DNA of 11,061 nt from Patescibacteria group bacterium (GCA_025057695.1 JANWVB010000040.1:1-11061); one strand, 5' to 3'; positions 1-6,083 are shown, counted from the stretch's first letter. The notes: generated from the sequence alone by a model not told the origin. Translations and numbers: made by a program.

Positions 1-1
1 T

Positions 2-679
2 TCGGTAGCAGGTCCTTCAGTGTTAAAACACATGGTTGATACGGTGCTTTGGTTTGAAGGCGATAAAACTTTATCGCTTCGTATGATTAGAGCGACAAAA
101 AACAGATTTGGCCCCACAGACGAAGTTGGCATATTTACAATGTTAGAAGGTGGTCTTATGCCAATAAGAAGTCCAGAAAAGATGTTTTTGAGCAATTCGG
201 ATTTAGTCGTTCCGGGTAGCGCGATTTCGGCAATTTTGCAAGGAACAAGATCTGTTTTAGTTGAAATTCAAGCTCTTGTGACACCTACCAAACTACCTAT
301 TCCAAGACGAGTGGCGCAAGGATTAGACGCTAAACGTCTCGAGATCTTATTGGCTGTTTTGTCCAAACGTTGCGGCATTAATTTGTATGAACATGATTGT
401 TTTGTGAATGTTTCAGGTGGGATAAATGTTGGTCGGGATCCATCTGTTGATCTTGCTGTCTGTGCGGCGATTGCGTCTTCTTATTTTGACAAACCTTTGC
501 CAAGTAAAACTTTAATAATTGGTGAAGTTGATTTATTGGGCGCCATAAGAAATGTTTCTGGATTTGATAAGCGTAAAAAAGAGGCGGAAAATTTTGGATA
601 TCATATTTTGATTGAACCTAACGAAGGAAAGTATGTCAGGGATTTAATTGATGCCTTTTTGAGAAATAAAACAAATTAA
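2..679 (+). CDS. radA: DNA repair protein RadA/Sms, C-terminal part (5' end outside window)
   Basis: The reading frame is open from position 2 and ends at TAA 677-679, giving about 226 residues. It begins within the RecA-like ATPase core (residues reading AGPSVLKHMVDTVLWFEGD, typical of RadA just after the Walker B region). It then shows the RadA signature KNRFG at 98-112, followed by GPTDEVGIF. The rest matches the Lon-protease-like C-terminal domain (for example GLDAKRLEILLAVL, FVNVSGGI, IGEVDLLGAIRNV). RadA is a cytoplasmic DnaB-like branch-migration helicase acting in recombination and repair. The zinc finger and Walker A motif would lie upstream of the window. The GTG at 20-22 is an internal valine codon and not a start, because conserved sequence continues before it. 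The C-terminus looks complete. No terminator is evident directly after the stop. Confidence 0.95.
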   Translation, partial: SVAGPSVLKHMVDTVLWFEGDKTLSLRMIRATKNRFGPTDEVGIFTMLEGGLMPIRSPEKMFLSNSDLVVPGSAISAILQGTRSVLVEIQALVTPTKLPIPRRVAQGLDAKRLEILLAVLSKRCGINLYEHDCFVNVSGGINVGRDPSVDLAVCAAIASSYFDKPLPSKTLIIGEVDLLGAIRNVSGFDKRKKEAENFGYHILIEPNEGKYVRDLIDAFLRNKTN

Positions 680-920
680 GACAATTTTTTTAGAATAGGT
701 AAGAATTCTTCAAATAAAAAAAATCTTAGATTATAAAGATTGCAAAAAAAATTATTGCTTTAAATTCACAAACTATTACTTCTAAAAACTGTAAAATTTG
801 TTCTACACAAGATATCCACATTCTTTAAAAGATACGAATAAAATGCAAACATTCAGTTCGTTTTTGGACACTTTTATACTATAGGAAAGATAAATTTACG
901 TCAATAAAATATTATAGGGT

Positions 921-949
921 TTGACAGTTGGCGCACTCGGTGTTAAACT
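921..949 (+). promoter_or_regulatory. sigma70-like promoter candidate upstream of the twin hairpins
   Basis: A perfect -35 TTGACA (921-926) is followed after 17 bases by TAAACT (944-949, four of six matches to TATAAT). Transcription would start near 956 and run through both hairpins toward the surface-protein gene. No SD-preceded ORF follows, so the product could be a non-coding RNA or a very long leader. Confidence 0.45.
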
Positions 950-1019
950 CTGTATGAAGTTTTTTACAAGAATTTTTAGATTTTGCTTTTTCGCTTGAAT
1001 TAAAAAATTAGAAAAAGAG

Positions 1020-1085
1020 GGTCAAAAATCAAAAACGCGATTGTCTTTAGGGCAGGAGAAAGACAACCGCGTTTGCAGTCTGAGT
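1020..1085 (-). ncRNA. candidate small RNA ending in a terminator-like hairpin
   Basis: On the minus strand a promoter-like site (1120 down to 1092) would start RNA near 1085. About 11 bases later comes a 16-bp stem (arms 1074-1059 and 1048-1033) with one G-U pair. Its 10-base loop reads CUCCUGCCCU, and the stem is followed by a T-rich tail (TTTTTGATTTTTGAC, through about 1020). That is the form of an intrinsic terminator. The transcript would be only about 65 nt, so the hairpin would be most of the RNA. The C-rich loop contains CUCCU, complementary to a Shine-Dalgarno AGGAG. Promoter and terminator come from the sequence; the existence of an RNA is inference. It could instead be only a terminator or a DNA-level repeat. 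Confidence 0.3.
1033..1074. repeat. hairpin 1: 16-bp inverted repeat with TAGGGCAGG loop motif
   Basis: Arms 1033-1048 and 1059-1074 are complementary at 15 of 16 positions around a 10-base loop AGGGCAGGAG (plus strand). The single mismatch is A-C on the plus strand and G-U on the minus strand, so the RNA form is better paired on the minus strand. Its loop motif recurs in hairpin 2. Confidence 0.8.
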
Positions 1086-1091
1086 AAATTC

Positions 1092-1120
1092 AAATTAGTA
1101 GCTTGTGTGGTTTTTGTCAA
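1092..1120 (-). promoter_or_regulatory. minus-strand promoter candidate facing hairpin 1
   Basis: Read on the minus strand, TTGACA (1120-1115) is followed after 17 bases by TAATTT (1097-1092). The -35 is perfect and the -10 is weak (three of six matches). It points at hairpin 1 and would give a very short transcript. Confidence 0.35.
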
Positions 1121-1149
1121 GAATTTTATTTTAGGTTTTTGTTTAACTT

Positions 1150-1169
1150 TCTGATTTCATCTGATTTCA
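1150..1169. repeat. 10-bp tandem duplication TCTGATTTCA x2
   Basis: TCTGATTTCA occurs twice back to back (1150-1159 and 1160-1169). The second copy forms the outer end of the left arm of hairpin 2. The first copy could also pair with the right arm, which allows a slipped register. Confidence 0.7.
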
Positions 1170-1220
1170 AGGGAGGGGTGGAGTGTAGGGCAGGCGCTCT
1201 ACCCTTTCCTTGAAATCAGA
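1160..1220. repeat. hairpin 2: 24-bp stem with TAGGGCAGG loop motif
   Basis: Arms 1160-1183 and 1197-1220 pair over all 24 positions when read as plus-strand RNA. The outer 13 are perfect Watson-Crick, and there are three G-U pairs further in. The 13-base loop is TGTAGGGCAGGCG. Unlike hairpin 1, the wobbles favour the plus-strand transcript. No T-tract follows on either strand, so it is not an intrinsic terminator. The loop shares 10 of 11 bases with hairpin 1 (TAGGGCAGGMG, 1048-1058 against 1186-1196). Confidence 0.85.
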
Positions 1221-1309
1221 TCTGGAACTCCTGTTTGTGAGTAAAGTCTAGTTTTGTGGTTTTTTGTTTAGGCTTTATTTCTACGATATTTTATATTCTA
1301 TTAATTTTG

Positions 1310-1318
1310 TGGTACAAT
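1310..1318 (+). promoter_or_regulatory. extended -10 promoter for the surface protein-sortase unit
   Basis: TGGTACAAT (1310-1318) is an extended -10 (TGn plus TACAAT). The -35 region, TTTATA near 1290, is poor. Transcription would begin near 1325, leaving a leader of about 48 nt. The surrounding sequence closely matches the site at 2941-2949 upstream of the RRM gene. Confidence 0.5.
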
Positions 1319-1372
1319 TCCCCCTTATTTTGATTTGTAAAGTTTTCATTTTTTTTGATTTAGTAAATAAAT

Positions 1373-2164
1373 ATGCAACCTTTTGGTATAAAAATTTTAT
1401 TGCTTGGGGTTTTTATAACTGTTGTGTCGCTTGCTGGTTTTTTCGCTTACAGGTACTCTGTGCGGCCAAGCGCGAATTTAAGCATTGAATCAACATGCTT
1501 CTCGTCTACTGCTAGACTCACTTACGACAACCCAAATCAGGTAAAAACGGTATATATCAATGGCGAGAAAACAAATGAAATTGAATTTATTTGGACAGGA
1601 GATAACAAAAAGGAATATATCGCTTATGTTGAATGGAATGATGGTTCAACATTCCAAACTACAAAAATTGCGGAGAAACCAAGCGATTGCGCAGAAGTTC
1701 CCACACCTACGCCCGCGCAATCGCCTGCGCCAGAAGAAGTTTTAGGAACAATTTCAAGCCCAACTGTTGGCATATTGCCTAATACTTTCAAAACTTCTAC
1801 ACCAACTCCAACTGCCAGTCCTAGCCCTACAAAATTGGCAGGAAATGTCTTGACAGTTTCTCCTACGCCAACTTTGTCTCCCAGAGCCACTTCAACCCTT
1901 TCCCCAACAAGTTCGCCAATAATTACAGCGACCAAGACGCCAAGTCCGTCTCCAACCAAGATGACAACGCCAACACCTACGCTAACACCAACTAGATTGC
2001 CAACAATTACTCCTAGTCCGACTCTTGTTGCAACCTATTCAGGGCAGGTTAAAGGTGATAAAGAGGAACTTCCAAGCACAGGAGTATCGATACAAAGTAT
2101 TATTGCTATTGCCTTCTTAGGTTTTACAGGCTTGGTTCTTTATAAAAGATTTAGGCTGATTTAG
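1373..2164 (+). CDS. LPXTG-type cell-surface protein with Pro/Thr/Ser-rich stalk (probable sortase substrate)
   Basis: This 263-residue protein has an N-terminal hydrophobic segment (about 6-27) that serves as a signal sequence or anchor; cleavage after PSA at 32-34 is possible. A small extracellular domain follows (about 35-107) with two cysteines, C42 and C106, that could form a disulfide. Next is a long low-complexity stalk (about 110-222) rich in Pro, Thr and Ser with PTPT and PSPT units. The C-terminus is a classic sorting signal: LPSTG at 233-237, a hydrophobic stretch (about 240-257), and a basic tail KRFR at 258-261. By family knowledge, sortase cuts between T and G and joins the protein to the cell wall or another protein. 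The sortase gene starts 17 bases after the stop. I do not recognise the folded domain. The ATG start has no Shine-Dalgarno. Confidence 0.88.
   Translation: MQPFGIKILLLGVFITVVSLAGFFAYRYSVRPSANLSIESTCFSSTARLTYDNPNQVKTVYINGEKTNEIEFIWTGDNKKEYIAYVEWNDGSTFQTTKIAEKPSDCAEVPTPTPAQSPAPEEVLGTISSPTVGILPNTFKTSTPTPTASPSPTKLAGNVLTVSPTPTLSPRATSTLSPTSSPIITATKTPSPSPTKMTTPTPTLTPTRLPTITPSPTLVATYSGQVKGDKEELPSTGVSIQSIIAIAFLGFTGLVLYKRFRLI
2069..2161 (+). other. cell-wall sorting signal (LPSTG, hydrophobic helix, basic tail)
   Basis: Codons 2069-2083 encode LPSTG. They are followed by about 20 mostly hydrophobic residues and the positive tail KRFRLI just before the stop. All three required parts are present in the right order and spacing. 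Confidence 0.88.
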
Positions 2165-2181
2165 TCAAAAATTACTGTTAT

Positions 2182-2916
2182 ATGCGCCCTTCTGGAGTAA
2201 TTTATCAAAAAGGAAAATCATACAAGTGGCATGGCGAGACAGTTATTTATTTGGATAAAAAAACAAGAGCCATTTATGGGTTTTTTCAAGGGATTGGTGT
2301 GGGATTGATTGGACTTTGTTTAATTTCATTCATTATTTTGTTTTTTCCACTTATAAAGGAAGAGGTTAAGTATAAATTGTCTACCAAGCATTTGGATGCG
2401 AATTCAAATATCCAAGTCAAAGCGGCAGTCAATGAAAATAACGAAGAAATTTTAGTTAAATCTGAAACAAAGAAACTTGGAATTAGTTCTGATTTCTCGA
2501 TATATATTCCTAAAATTGATGCCAAATCAAATATTATTGCGTCGGTAAATCCTTTTTCCAAAAAAGAATATTTAGATGCTCTTGCTCAAGGGGTTGCACA
2601 TGCTGGCACGACTTCTTTTCCCGGTCAAGGAAAACCCGTATTTTTATTTTCTCATTCTACAGATAGTCCGGCCAACTTCATTCGTTATAATGCTGTATTT
2701 TATTTGCTCAAAAAGCTAAATATTAACGACGAAATAGTTATTTATTTTTCTGGGGGAAAGCATGTTTATTTAGTTGAAAGCGCTTTTGCTGTCAGCTCAA
2801 AAGACACATCGTGGCTGTCAGGCGAGGGGAATGAAGAAAAGCTTATTTTGATGACTTGCGATCCTCCGGGTACTACTTTGAAACGTTTTATAGTGGTCGC
2901 AAAAAAGGCAATTTAA
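2182..2916 (+). CDS. sortase family transpeptidase
   Basis: This 244-residue protein has a short cytoplasmic N-terminus, one transmembrane helix (about 32-57), a linker, and a sortase domain from about 103 to the end. The three catalytic residues are visible: H158 (in FSHST, codon 2653-2655), C226 (in LMTCDPPG, codon 2857-2859) and R235 (in LKRF, codon 2884-2886). The segment GVAHAG (137-142) matches the region before the catalytic His in class D/E-like sortases. The enzyme acts on the outer membrane face: Cys attacks the LPxTG substrate between T and G and passes it to an amine acceptor. The substrate is very likely the LPSTG protein encoded just upstream in the same transcription unit, since no promoter is visible in the 17-base gap. 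The class cannot be fixed by eye. There is no Shine-Dalgarno before the ATG. Confidence 0.92.
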   Translation: MRPSGVIYQKGKSYKWHGETVIYLDKKTRAIYGFFQGIGVGLIGLCLISFIILFFPLIKEEVKYKLSTKHLDANSNIQVKAAVNENNEEILVKSETKKLGISSDFSIYIPKIDAKSNIIASVNPFSKKEYLDALAQGVAHAGTTSFPGQGKPVFLFSHSTDSPANFIRYNAVFYLLKKLNINDEIVIYFSGGKHVYLVESAFAVSSKDTSWLSGEGNEEKLILMTCDPPGTTLKRFIVVAKKAI

Positions 2917-2940
2917 TATACTGTCTTTTTTTAATTTTTG

Positions 2941-2949
2941 TGATACAAT
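2941..2949 (+). promoter_or_regulatory. extended -10 promoter for the RRM gene
   Basis: TGATACAAT (2941-2949) is an extended -10. A weak -35 (CTGTCT, 2921-2926) lies 17 bases before the hexamer. The start would be near 2956, giving a leader of about 134 nt before the GTG start codon. Confidence 0.5.
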
Positions 2950-3003
2950 TTTCATTAGCTTACCTTAAAGCTTGTAGTGCGTTAAAACTTTTTTTGGTAA
3001 AAA

Positions 3004-3072
3004 AGCGCTTTGTCTTTACAAAGTTCTTTTGATGAGTGCGAATGCATGTAAAGTTTGTAAGGAAAAAGCGCT
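3004..3072 (+). promoter_or_regulatory. structured 5' leader of the RRM gene (long stem abutting the Shine-Dalgarno)
   Basis: In the leader RNA, 3004-3011 (AGCGCTTT) pairs with 3065-3072 (AAAGCGCT), 8 bp. After a 2x2 internal loop, 3014-3022 (CTTTACAAA) pairs with 3054-3062 (TTTGTAAGG), 9 bp with one G-U. The loop is 31 bases. The stem's last base is directly followed by the Shine-Dalgarno at 3073. An alternative pairing exists: CTTTACA (3014-3020) also matches TGTAAAG (3047-3053) perfectly. Such leaders occur in temperature-controlled and autoregulated RNA-binding-protein genes; that role here is inference. Confidence 0.55.
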
Positions 3073-3078
3073 AGGAGG
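3073..3078 (+). promoter_or_regulatory. consensus Shine-Dalgarno AGGAGG
   Basis: AGGAGG lies 11 bases before the GTG start at 3090 and decides that start. It is the only consensus site seen before any gene in this window. Confidence 0.8.
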
Positions 3079-3089
3079 TGAATTTATAA

Positions 3090-3431
3090 GTGACAACTAG
3101 ATTATTCGTGGGCGGTCTCCCTTGGTCAACAACCTCTGATGATCTGTCAAGTTTGTTTTCCCAAGCTGGCACTGTCGTTAGCGCAACTGTGGTAACAGAC
3201 AGGATGACGGGCAGATCTCGTGGCTTTGGCTTTGTTGAAATGGGTTCTGAAGAAGAGGCGCAATCCGCGGTTAAGAAATTTAACAACAGCGAAGTAGGGG
3301 GAAGAAAAATTATTGTTAACGAAGCTCGTCCGCAAGCTGATCGGCAAGATCGTTATAAAGATGGAGACCGTGGAAATAGACATGGGTTCAGGCGTGAAAA
3401 TCGAAGGAACGATAGAAGAAAAGATTATTAA
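3090..3431 (+). CDS. small RNA-binding protein with one RRM domain
   Basis: This 113-residue protein consists of an RRM (about 3-79) and a basic tail. RNP2 is LFVGGL (5-10) and RNP1 is RGFGFVEM (44-51), with the aromatic positions that stack on RNA bases in place (F6, F46, F48). The tail (80-113) is rich in Arg, Asp, Asn and Gly and likely adds non-specific RNA contact. The family is like the Rbp proteins of cyanobacteria, which are often cold-induced and act as RNA chaperones in the cytoplasm. Start codon GTG is supported by the strong Shine-Dalgarno; the RRM begins right after it. The gene appears to be monocistronic, with its own promoter and a long structured leader that may couple its expression to temperature or to the protein itself. 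Confidence 0.92.
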   Translation: MTTRLFVGGLPWSTTSDDLSSLFSQAGTVVSATVVTDRMTGRSRGFGFVEMGSEEEAQSAVKKFNNSEVGGRKIIVNEARPQADRQDRYKDGDRGNRHGFRRENRRNDRRKDY

Positions 3432-3527
3432 TTTCCTTCTTCGTCCCAATCTAAGAAAAGCATAGGTTTGTTTTTGTTTTTGGATTTCTTGGTTTTTGTT
3501 ATTTTATGTTATTGGATATTGCATAAA

Positions 3528-4589
3528 ATGTGCACTACCGAGAATTTGGGTTTTGTGTTTCATGAGGCTATAGATGTTATTAAAAGAAAAGTAACAATAG
3601 ATTTGCCTGATAAGATGCTTGAACATTTGGCATTATTAGGTAAAAGTCCAATTTTGCCCCGGTTGAGAACTACATGTGTGAATTATAATGCTTTTGGTGG
3701 CACTCATCTTGGAGACGAGCTTAGGATGTTGGATGTAGTACAAAGATGCAAAGCAAGTATTTGTAAATTTTTATTTTTCGATGAACAACCGATTAAGTTT
3801 GAATACAAGGGGGATGAAATTGAAATTTCTAGAGAAACTTTTGACACAGACATTCAATGGCTTTTATTGGCAAGCGATATAGGCAAAGCTGGAACAAATT
3901 CAGATAACTGCAGTGTGGTGTCCATGCTTTTCAACGATTTGCTTGTGACAGATGAACACTCGCGTTGGTTATTTGAGCACAGAGAAGATTTACCACAAAT
4001 TTATTGCGAGTTAGGCATTCCGGCGTTCGATTTTTCTAATAGTGATTTATCCCTTGCTCCTATAGTATTAGTAATTTACGTAACTTGTGAAATTGCAATG
4101 TCAAAGGGTATTGAGGAAGAACGGATTGCCAAACTGTATTTAAATGAGGGCGATATCAATGAATTGCAAAAGCTTGGAATTGACTATAAAAAAAGTACAA
4201 TGCGCGATTTGTGGAATAGTCATGTTAGGTTTGGAGAAATGTTTTTTGATAGATTCGTTGTTTTAGATAATCGTTTGGCCGCTTTGGCTCGTTTGTCTTT
4301 GTGCCATCATTTGAGTCAAGGTATTTATCCGCGATGTTTTGCAAATGGGGAATTGCAGTTGACAGGGAGAGGAGCGGATCTTGCTGTTTTTTTCGAAGGT
4401 ATGGATAAATTAGATGCTTCCATAAATAGGGGCGGTCTTGATCCTCATAAATCTTTTGATAATGTTAAGAATATATTTAAATCAATCACGCGTATCAAAA
4501 ATGGCCAAAATGAAATTGATATTAGAATGGCTTGGGAGAGGATTTCCGGGATTGATTGGATCAAATTGGCAGAAGAGCTTAGCAGATAA
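3528..4589 (+). CDS. unrecognised protein, probably a divergent HD-GYP-like domain protein
   Basis: From ATG 3528 the protein has 353 residues. I did not recognise it at first sight, but its order of motifs mirrors the HD-GYP gene at 7623: H60 (in THLGD), SDIGK at 116-120 where HDIGK is expected, H232 followed by G236, a CHHLSQGIYP segment at 259-268 resembling HHHELWDGSGYP, and MDKLDASINRG (292-302) resembling the D-x-F-D-A-M...R region. So most metal ligands appear kept, but the HD histidine is replaced by S116. The stretch between SDIGK and H232 is about 110 residues, against about 26 in the canonical gene. A start at TTG 3468 would add 20 hydrophobic residues (a possible membrane anchor); I prefer ATG because the upstream stretch is simply T-rich. 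No Shine-Dalgarno. Homology is inference; it may be a binding or regulatory pseudo-enzyme. Confidence 0.6.
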   Translation: MCTTENLGFVFHEAIDVIKRKVTIDLPDKMLEHLALLGKSPILPRLRTTCVNYNAFGGTHLGDELRMLDVVQRCKASICKFLFFDEQPIKFEYKGDEIEISRETFDTDIQWLLLASDIGKAGTNSDNCSVVSMLFNDLLVTDEHSRWLFEHREDLPQIYCELGIPAFDFSNSDLSLAPIVLVIYVTCEIAMSKGIEEERIAKLYLNEGDINELQKLGIDYKKSTMRDLWNSHVRFGEMFFDRFVVLDNRLAALARLSLCHHLSQGIYPRCFANGELQLTGRGADLAVFFEGMDKLDASINRGGLDPHKSFDNVKNIFKSITRIKNGQNEIDIRMAWERISGIDWIKLAEELSR

Positions 4590-4602
4590 ATTCTTTTTTA
4601 TT

Positions 4603-5997
4603 TTATTTTCTATAGCCAAATTTGTACTGATTTTTGAGAATAAACGCGTAAAGAATAATAAGTACAATTGCCAAAGCATATTCTATATTTAGCATTAAAT
4701 CTCTTACGGATTTACTTTGTGGCTCAAAATAAGCCCATGCGACTATAACTTGATACAAAAAAAGAGGAATTAAGAGTTTATAGTTTTTATTTTTCATAAC
4801 TGAGATAAAAACAAGTGGAATCAAAAAGAGAGTGTGCCAAGGAAAAACCAAGGGCGAGACAAAAAGGTATAAAATTCCTGCAGAGAGTAAGACATTTATT
4901 GAAAAATCTTTACTAATTAAATAGATTGTTCCGATTATTAGTATTGCAAGGCTTGCATATTTTGCGACTTGTTTCTCTTCGGTTAGACTTTGGCAATTTT
5001 GTTTGGAGACGCAGTTGTTTGTATTTAGGATATTTTGTTTTTCCAATATTTGGTAAGTCCATCTGTATATGCTTGCGTTGTATTCTTGTTCATCAGGTAG
5101 TGCTAAATACTTTTTGATTGGTTCAAATCCGTGATTAATAAAAGGCGCCCATGCAATTACCGAAATTAGCATAAAACAAAAAGCGCATATTGCAAGAAGT
5201 CTAAATTTTTTTTCTTTAATGAGTTTTGCGGTAAAAAAAGGGACTAAGAAGGCTGGATATAGCTTTGTTATAAATCCTAATGCTGTCCAGAAACTGGCTT
5301 GTATTTCTTTTTGTTTATCAAAAGTGGTGATTGCAAGATAGATAAACAAAAGCGCGTAACTATCAATGTGAGCGCTATAGTAAACTTCAGAAACGACAAG
5401 AGGATTCAGAAGCAAAAGGGATGCTAGTTTTTGAGATTTGTTTTTGTATAGTAGATAAGCAAGAACAAATATCGGAAGGCAAAAAATAATTCTTACGCCA
5501 ACTATTCCAAATTGCATATAGGCAAGATAAGATAGCCCAAATATAAATTGAGCAAATGGGGGGTAGGGAGTGTGTAAACCTTTCCAGTCTAAATTTTGGT
5601 ATAACTGATATATTTTTGTTACTTTTGGGTCTTCTTTATTTTTACCAAGAAGTTTGTCTTGTTCCCAGTATTTTTTTAATTTTTCATTTTCAGGCACATA
5701 CAAATAAGGGTTTTCACCTTCTATTATTAGCATTCCGTCCCAGATATAGCGATAAGCGTCTTTTGATATAAAAAATGGTTGTGGCAAGAAGATTAAAACC
5801 ACAAACACAGTTGTTAATAGTATTGGCAAAAAATTTATTTTCTTTGACTTAATCAAAAAATATGCAAACAAGAAATAAACCAAAAAACAAAATGTTTGAA
5901 CGATAATATACTTTAGGTAGTTTGTTAAAGTTTCGGGTAAAAGAAGGTAAACAAAATAAGCAAAAATATACAAAAACAAAGAAATCAGAACAAACAT
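4603..5997 (-). CDS. GT-C type polytopic glycosyltransferase (mannosyltransferase/DUF2029-like)
   Basis: This 464-residue protein has about ten or more hydrophobic segments along its length. The first extracytoplasmic loop carries KDAYRYIWDG (79-88) and NPYLY (96-100), a pattern typical of GT-C enzymes that use polyprenyl-phosphate sugars; D80 is the likely catalytic acid or base. Further family-type motifs are TPYPP (143-147), LLLLNPLVVSE with H210 (194-210), and GFITKLYPAFLVPFF (241-255). The expected reaction is transfer of a hexose from a lipid-linked donor to a lipid, glycan or protein on the outer face; the exact acceptor cannot be read. Stop TAA at 4605-4603 lies 13 bases from the convergent stop of the HD-GYP-like gene. 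It is downstream of two other minus-strand membrane genes and may share their transcript. ATG start, no Shine-Dalgarno. Confidence 0.75.
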   Translation of the reverse strand: MFVLISLFLYIFAYFVYLLLPETLTNYLKYIIVQTFCFLVYFLFAYFLIKSKKINFLPILLTTVFVVLIFLPQPFFISKDAYRYIWDGMLIIEGENPYLYVPENEKLKKYWEQDKLLGKNKEDPKVTKIYQLYQNLDWKGLHTPYPPFAQFIFGLSYLAYMQFGIVGVRIIFCLPIFVLAYLLYKNKSQKLASLLLLNPLVVSEVYYSAHIDSYALLFIYLAITTFDKQKEIQASFWTALGFITKLYPAFLVPFFTAKLIKEKKFRLLAICAFCFMLISVIAWAPFINHGFEPIKKYLALPDEQEYNASIYRWTYQILEKQNILNTNNCVSKQNCQSLTEEKQVAKYASLAILIIGTIYLISKDFSINVLLSAGILYLFVSPLVFPWHTLFLIPLVFISVMKNKNYKLLIPLFLYQVIVAWAYFEPQSKSVRDLMLNIEYALAIVLIILYAFILKNQYKFGYRK

Positions 5998-6083
5998 AAG
6001 AGGCTAATATTAGACTTTAGGAAACCTTAGTTTCAAATTTTTTGTATGGACAGCAAAGCATAAAACTTATTTATTTAGCATAA

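Larger units (their letters stand above)
680..1372. other. 693-bp gene-free region with hairpins and promoter-like sites
   Basis: No convincing protein-coding frame lies between radA and the surface-protein gene. The first 240 bases are AT-rich and I see nothing specific in them. From about 921 the region contains a plus-strand promoter-like site, a 16-bp-arm hairpin, a minus-strand promoter-like site facing it, a 24-bp-arm hairpin with a related loop, and an extended -10 site for the downstream gene. These are listed separately. The density of structure suggests one or more non-coding RNAs or a regulatory repeat. I do not recognise a known RNA family: no SRP, RNase P or tmRNA signatures were seen. 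Confidence 0.6.

Noticed and set aside
954..998. 14-codon frame MKFFTRIFRFCFFA just after the plus-strand promoter
   Set aside because: Its ATG falls at or before the predicted transcription start, it has no ribosome site, and it is too short to judge; it may be chance in T-rich DNA.
1048..1058. CsrA-type GGA loop in hairpin 1
   Set aside because: Loop 1 has AGGA on the plus strand but loop 2 does not, although the rest of the loop is conserved; GGA is therefore not the shared feature.
1264..1488. Plus-strand frame overlapping the start of the surface protein
   Set aside because: It lies out of frame with the signal segment and shows only T-rich DNA coding for F, L and Y.
1624..1959. Minus-strand frame within the PTS-stalk gene
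   Set aside because: It is a mirror of the repetitive Pro/Thr/Ser codons, with no sensible protein features.
2040..2047. Third copy of AGGGCAGG
   Set aside because: It encodes part of SGQVKG in the surface protein and is not in a hairpin loop, so I treat it as coincidence.
6022..6047. Small GAAAC-CTTA-GTTTC hairpin followed by a T run, plus strand
   Set aside because: It looks like a weak terminator but no plus-strand gene ends nearby; the stem is only 5 bp.
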